Assembly (NCBI RefSeq): GCF_006937785.1
Contig: NZ_SJEE01000005.1
Coordinates: 1-64,000 of the forward strand
Reading direction: 5' to 3'
DNA: 64,000 nt
From: Pseudanabaena sp. UWO311
GTDB lineage: Bacteria; Cyanobacteriota; Cyanobacteriia; Pseudanabaenales; Pseudanabaenaceae
Part shown: positions 62,525-64,000 of the stretch, one piece after another
How the letters are laid out: every line of letters begins with the position of its first letter
How positions within the stretch are numbered: position 1 is the first letter of the stretch
Made by a program: the position numbers and the translations under genes
Notes under the pieces: generated by a model
Databases searched by the model: none
What the model was told of the DNA's origin: nothing
Seen by the model: only the letters and a program-made list of their open reading frames with translations

Positions 62525-63301
62525 TTATGTGACGGCTAATTTCTGGAGCTTGACTTCAAAGCGTTCCCAAGGTTTAGGCTCGATCACCTGTGTGGAAATA
62601 TTATTTTCTGTAAATAGCGATCGCAAAGAATCCATCGTTCCTTCTGCCTTGAGGATGTTTAGCAAGAAACCGCTATAGGTCAAATCACCACCTGCGGCAG
62701 TTGGCAACATCACTTGAGGCTTGAGCCACTTTGCTACCTGCACAGCGCCTTGCTGCCCCTTGATTACAGTACCAACCAGTGGCAACTTCAAATCAATCGT
62801 GGGTGTAATAACTACATCAACAGGCGCAAATTCCTGAATTGCGGCAGCATGATAGCCGTGAGGTTCGTAATAAATAGAAGTTCCTTCCAGGAGATCTTTC
62901 AAAATATACCCATTCTCAAAAGTATTTGGTCCCGTGGGCGAACCCATCACAGCTCTAATTTCTAGGAGATTGGGAATGCTGAATACTTCACCATGGGCAA
63001 GAGATGTAACTTGTTGATAGTCCATTTGTTTAACCAGCTTTGCGGCACTGGGTGAACCCACTACAGGAATTTGGTGATCAAGTTGCTTAAGTGTTGCGGG
63101 ATGAGCGTGATCAGGTAAGCCCTGTGACAATAAAATCAAATCAATATTTGGGGGGGTTTCTCTTGGGGTATTTCGCTCAGATTTGAAAAACCACGCAGCA
63201 TTACCAAACATCAGCGCATCAACCAGCCAAGGATCAAGCAAAATGCGTTTGCCTGCAATCTCGATTAGCCAAGAGTTACTGTCTAGCCATGTTAGGTACA
63301 T
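62525..63301 (-). CDS. MBL-fold metallo-hydrolase
   Basis: 258 residues. Begins YLTWLDSNSWLIEIAGKRIL LDPWLV, the first strand of UlaG-like MBL folds; then LILLSQGLPDHAHPATLKQL, in which the usual HxHxDH has become SQGLPDHAH, keeping only the last D-H and a following H. A later YYEPHGYHAAA supplies further His. Similar degenerate-motif proteins are common in cyanobacteria and plant plastids. Hydrolase activity is uncertain. Confidence 0.88.
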   Translation of the reverse strand: MYLTWLDSNSWLIEIAGKRILLDPWLVDALMFGNAAWFFKSERNTPRETPPNIDLILLSQGLPDHAHPATLKQLDHQIPVVGSPSAAKLVKQMDYQQVTSLAHGEVFSIPNLLEIRAVMGSPTGPNTFENGYILKDLLEGTSIYYEPHGYHAAAIQEFAPVDVVITPTIDLKLPLVGTVIKGQQGAVQVAKWLKPQVMLPTAAGGDLTYSGFLLNILKAEGTMDSLRSLFTENNISTQVIEPKPWERFEVKLQKLAVT

Positions 63302-63546
63302 ATTTTTTGCGTTGTTTTTGCATTAGATTAAGTTTCTACACAATATTGTAACGAATTGTTTACGATCCAAAAGATAGAGACTTAGCAAAGCGCAGTTTCT
63401 ATCTTTTGACATAAAAAACCCGCAGGAGGCATTCTTGCGGGGAGAAATTATGTAGATACGTCGCTAGTGAATAGAGTATGATTCTTTTTTCGGTTTTTAG
63501 TAGTGACTCAGCTCACAACAAAACTGCGATCGTTAAACATTCTTAC

Positions 63547-63562
63547 TGTGATATCGATCACA
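63547..63562. promoter_or_regulatory. CRP (SYCRP1)-type cAMP receptor site
   Basis: TGTGATATCGATCACA matches the TGTGA-N6-TCACA consensus of CRP-family regulators exactly, and its arms TGTGAT/ATCACA extend the symmetry to 6 bp. It is about 245 bp upstream of the MBL gene; a rightward target outside the window is equally possible. Confidence 0.55.
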
Positions 63563-63834
63563 CATATCGACGGAGCTTCAGAATGTTGTTTTAATCCCAC
63601 AAGTTTGACTTGTACTTATCGACACTTTCACAGATCATCCTTTAAACGTATAAGAAAGCAGGGCTAAACATACGTCTATTTGCAAAATTAACTTTGCTGT
63701 TATTTTTCTAGTAATCCCTAACAATTTTATTAAGGGTATAAGCGACTAGTTAAAAGATTTTAGGGGAATAAAACCTTATAAAAAGCATCAACCGAGCAAA
63801 TCATCATCCTGCAATGATTAATCTCGTTGATGTT

Positions 63835-63942
63835 GTAAGTAGCTAGGCACAATTAAATATAAAACCCCAAAATCCTTACCGCCCGCTGTGCAGGTGATAC
63901 AGATTTTGGCTATTGGTTATTCATTATGCCGAGGTACTTAGC
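63835..63942 (+). repeat. Dispersed repeat family A, copy 5 (both ends present)
   Basis: Left end GTAAGTAGCTAGGCACAATT AAATATAAAACC; right end, reverse-complemented, GCTAAGTACCTCGGCATAAT GAATAACC. About 108 bp with an inner, partly decayed palindrome. Confidence 0.75.
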
Positions 63943-64000
63943 TGCCAATCTAAAATCTTCAGGACAAACTTTAAAATGCTCAACAATCCAAATAGCGGTG

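Larger units (their letters stand above)
63302..64000. other. Long intergenic region at the right edge
   Basis: About 700 bp. It contains an imperfect hairpin at 63366-63412 (CAAAAGATAGAGACTTAGCA with a partial complement), a CRP-like site at 63547-63562 and a family A repeat at 63835-63942. I see no convincing open frame; the end of the window may lie inside a gene starting beyond it. Confidence 0.5.

Overview
The window reads as a chromosomal segment of a cyanobacterium. The octamer GCGATCGC (the HIP1 palindrome) recurs in most genes. The gene content is photosynthetic: acsF and chlP for chlorophyll synthesis, the photosystem II peptide psbM, hemE, a cytM-like membrane-anchored cytochrome c, FtsH and glycolate dehydrogenase. 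The low GC content and the gene families would suit a Pseudanabaena-like filamentous lineage, but that placement is inference.

Layout. 0-13 kb is mostly housekeeping on the minus strand: a histidine kinase / response regulator / PQQ-type sugar dehydrogenase operon, a secreted unknown, an FKBP isomerase, tRNA-Phe, a DUF218 protein, recR, a DUF4157 metalloprotease-like protein, a PP2C phosphatase and an ABC1 (UbiB-like) kinase. 10.8-23.9 kb is a two-partner-secretion (TPS) locus: a TpsB outer-membrane transporter divergent from two tandem TpsA exoproteins and a TPR-CHAT (caspase-like) protein, followed by a DUF928 protein and a CHASE2-GGDEF diguanylate cyclase. 24-27.4 kb holds two tandem small secreted peptides ending in C-x6-C-G-W-W, a 99-residue unknown and a metalloprotease carrying W-W repeats. 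Then come a small Cys-rich protein with comEC and an acyl-CoA dehydrogenase free of HIP1 sites.

32-46 kb is an accessory, defence-island-like stretch: two tandem TPR-CHAT proteins, glcD, an Rpn-type nuclease, a giant LRR-Roc-COR-CHAT protein, and a run of toxin-antitoxin and xisH/xisI modules of which several are visibly broken (truncated ParE, truncated XisH, DUF433 with only a stub downstream). From 46 to 63.3 kb the genes are core ones: hslO, mtnP, hemE, cytM, rph, a Ser/Thr kinase, tRNA-Lys, acsF, a DUF1400 hydrolase, chlP, psbM, an S1-domain protein, ftsH and an MBL-fold hydrolase.

Two things run through the whole window. First, four separate proteins carry a C-terminal CHAT protease domain with an intact His-Cys dyad, each behind a different sensing array. 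Second, intergenic spaces hold dozens of near-perfect palindromes with about 15-30 bp arms and a tiny GC-rich core; at least three of the surrounding non-palindromic contexts recur at unlinked sites, which marks them as families of small MITE-like repeats.
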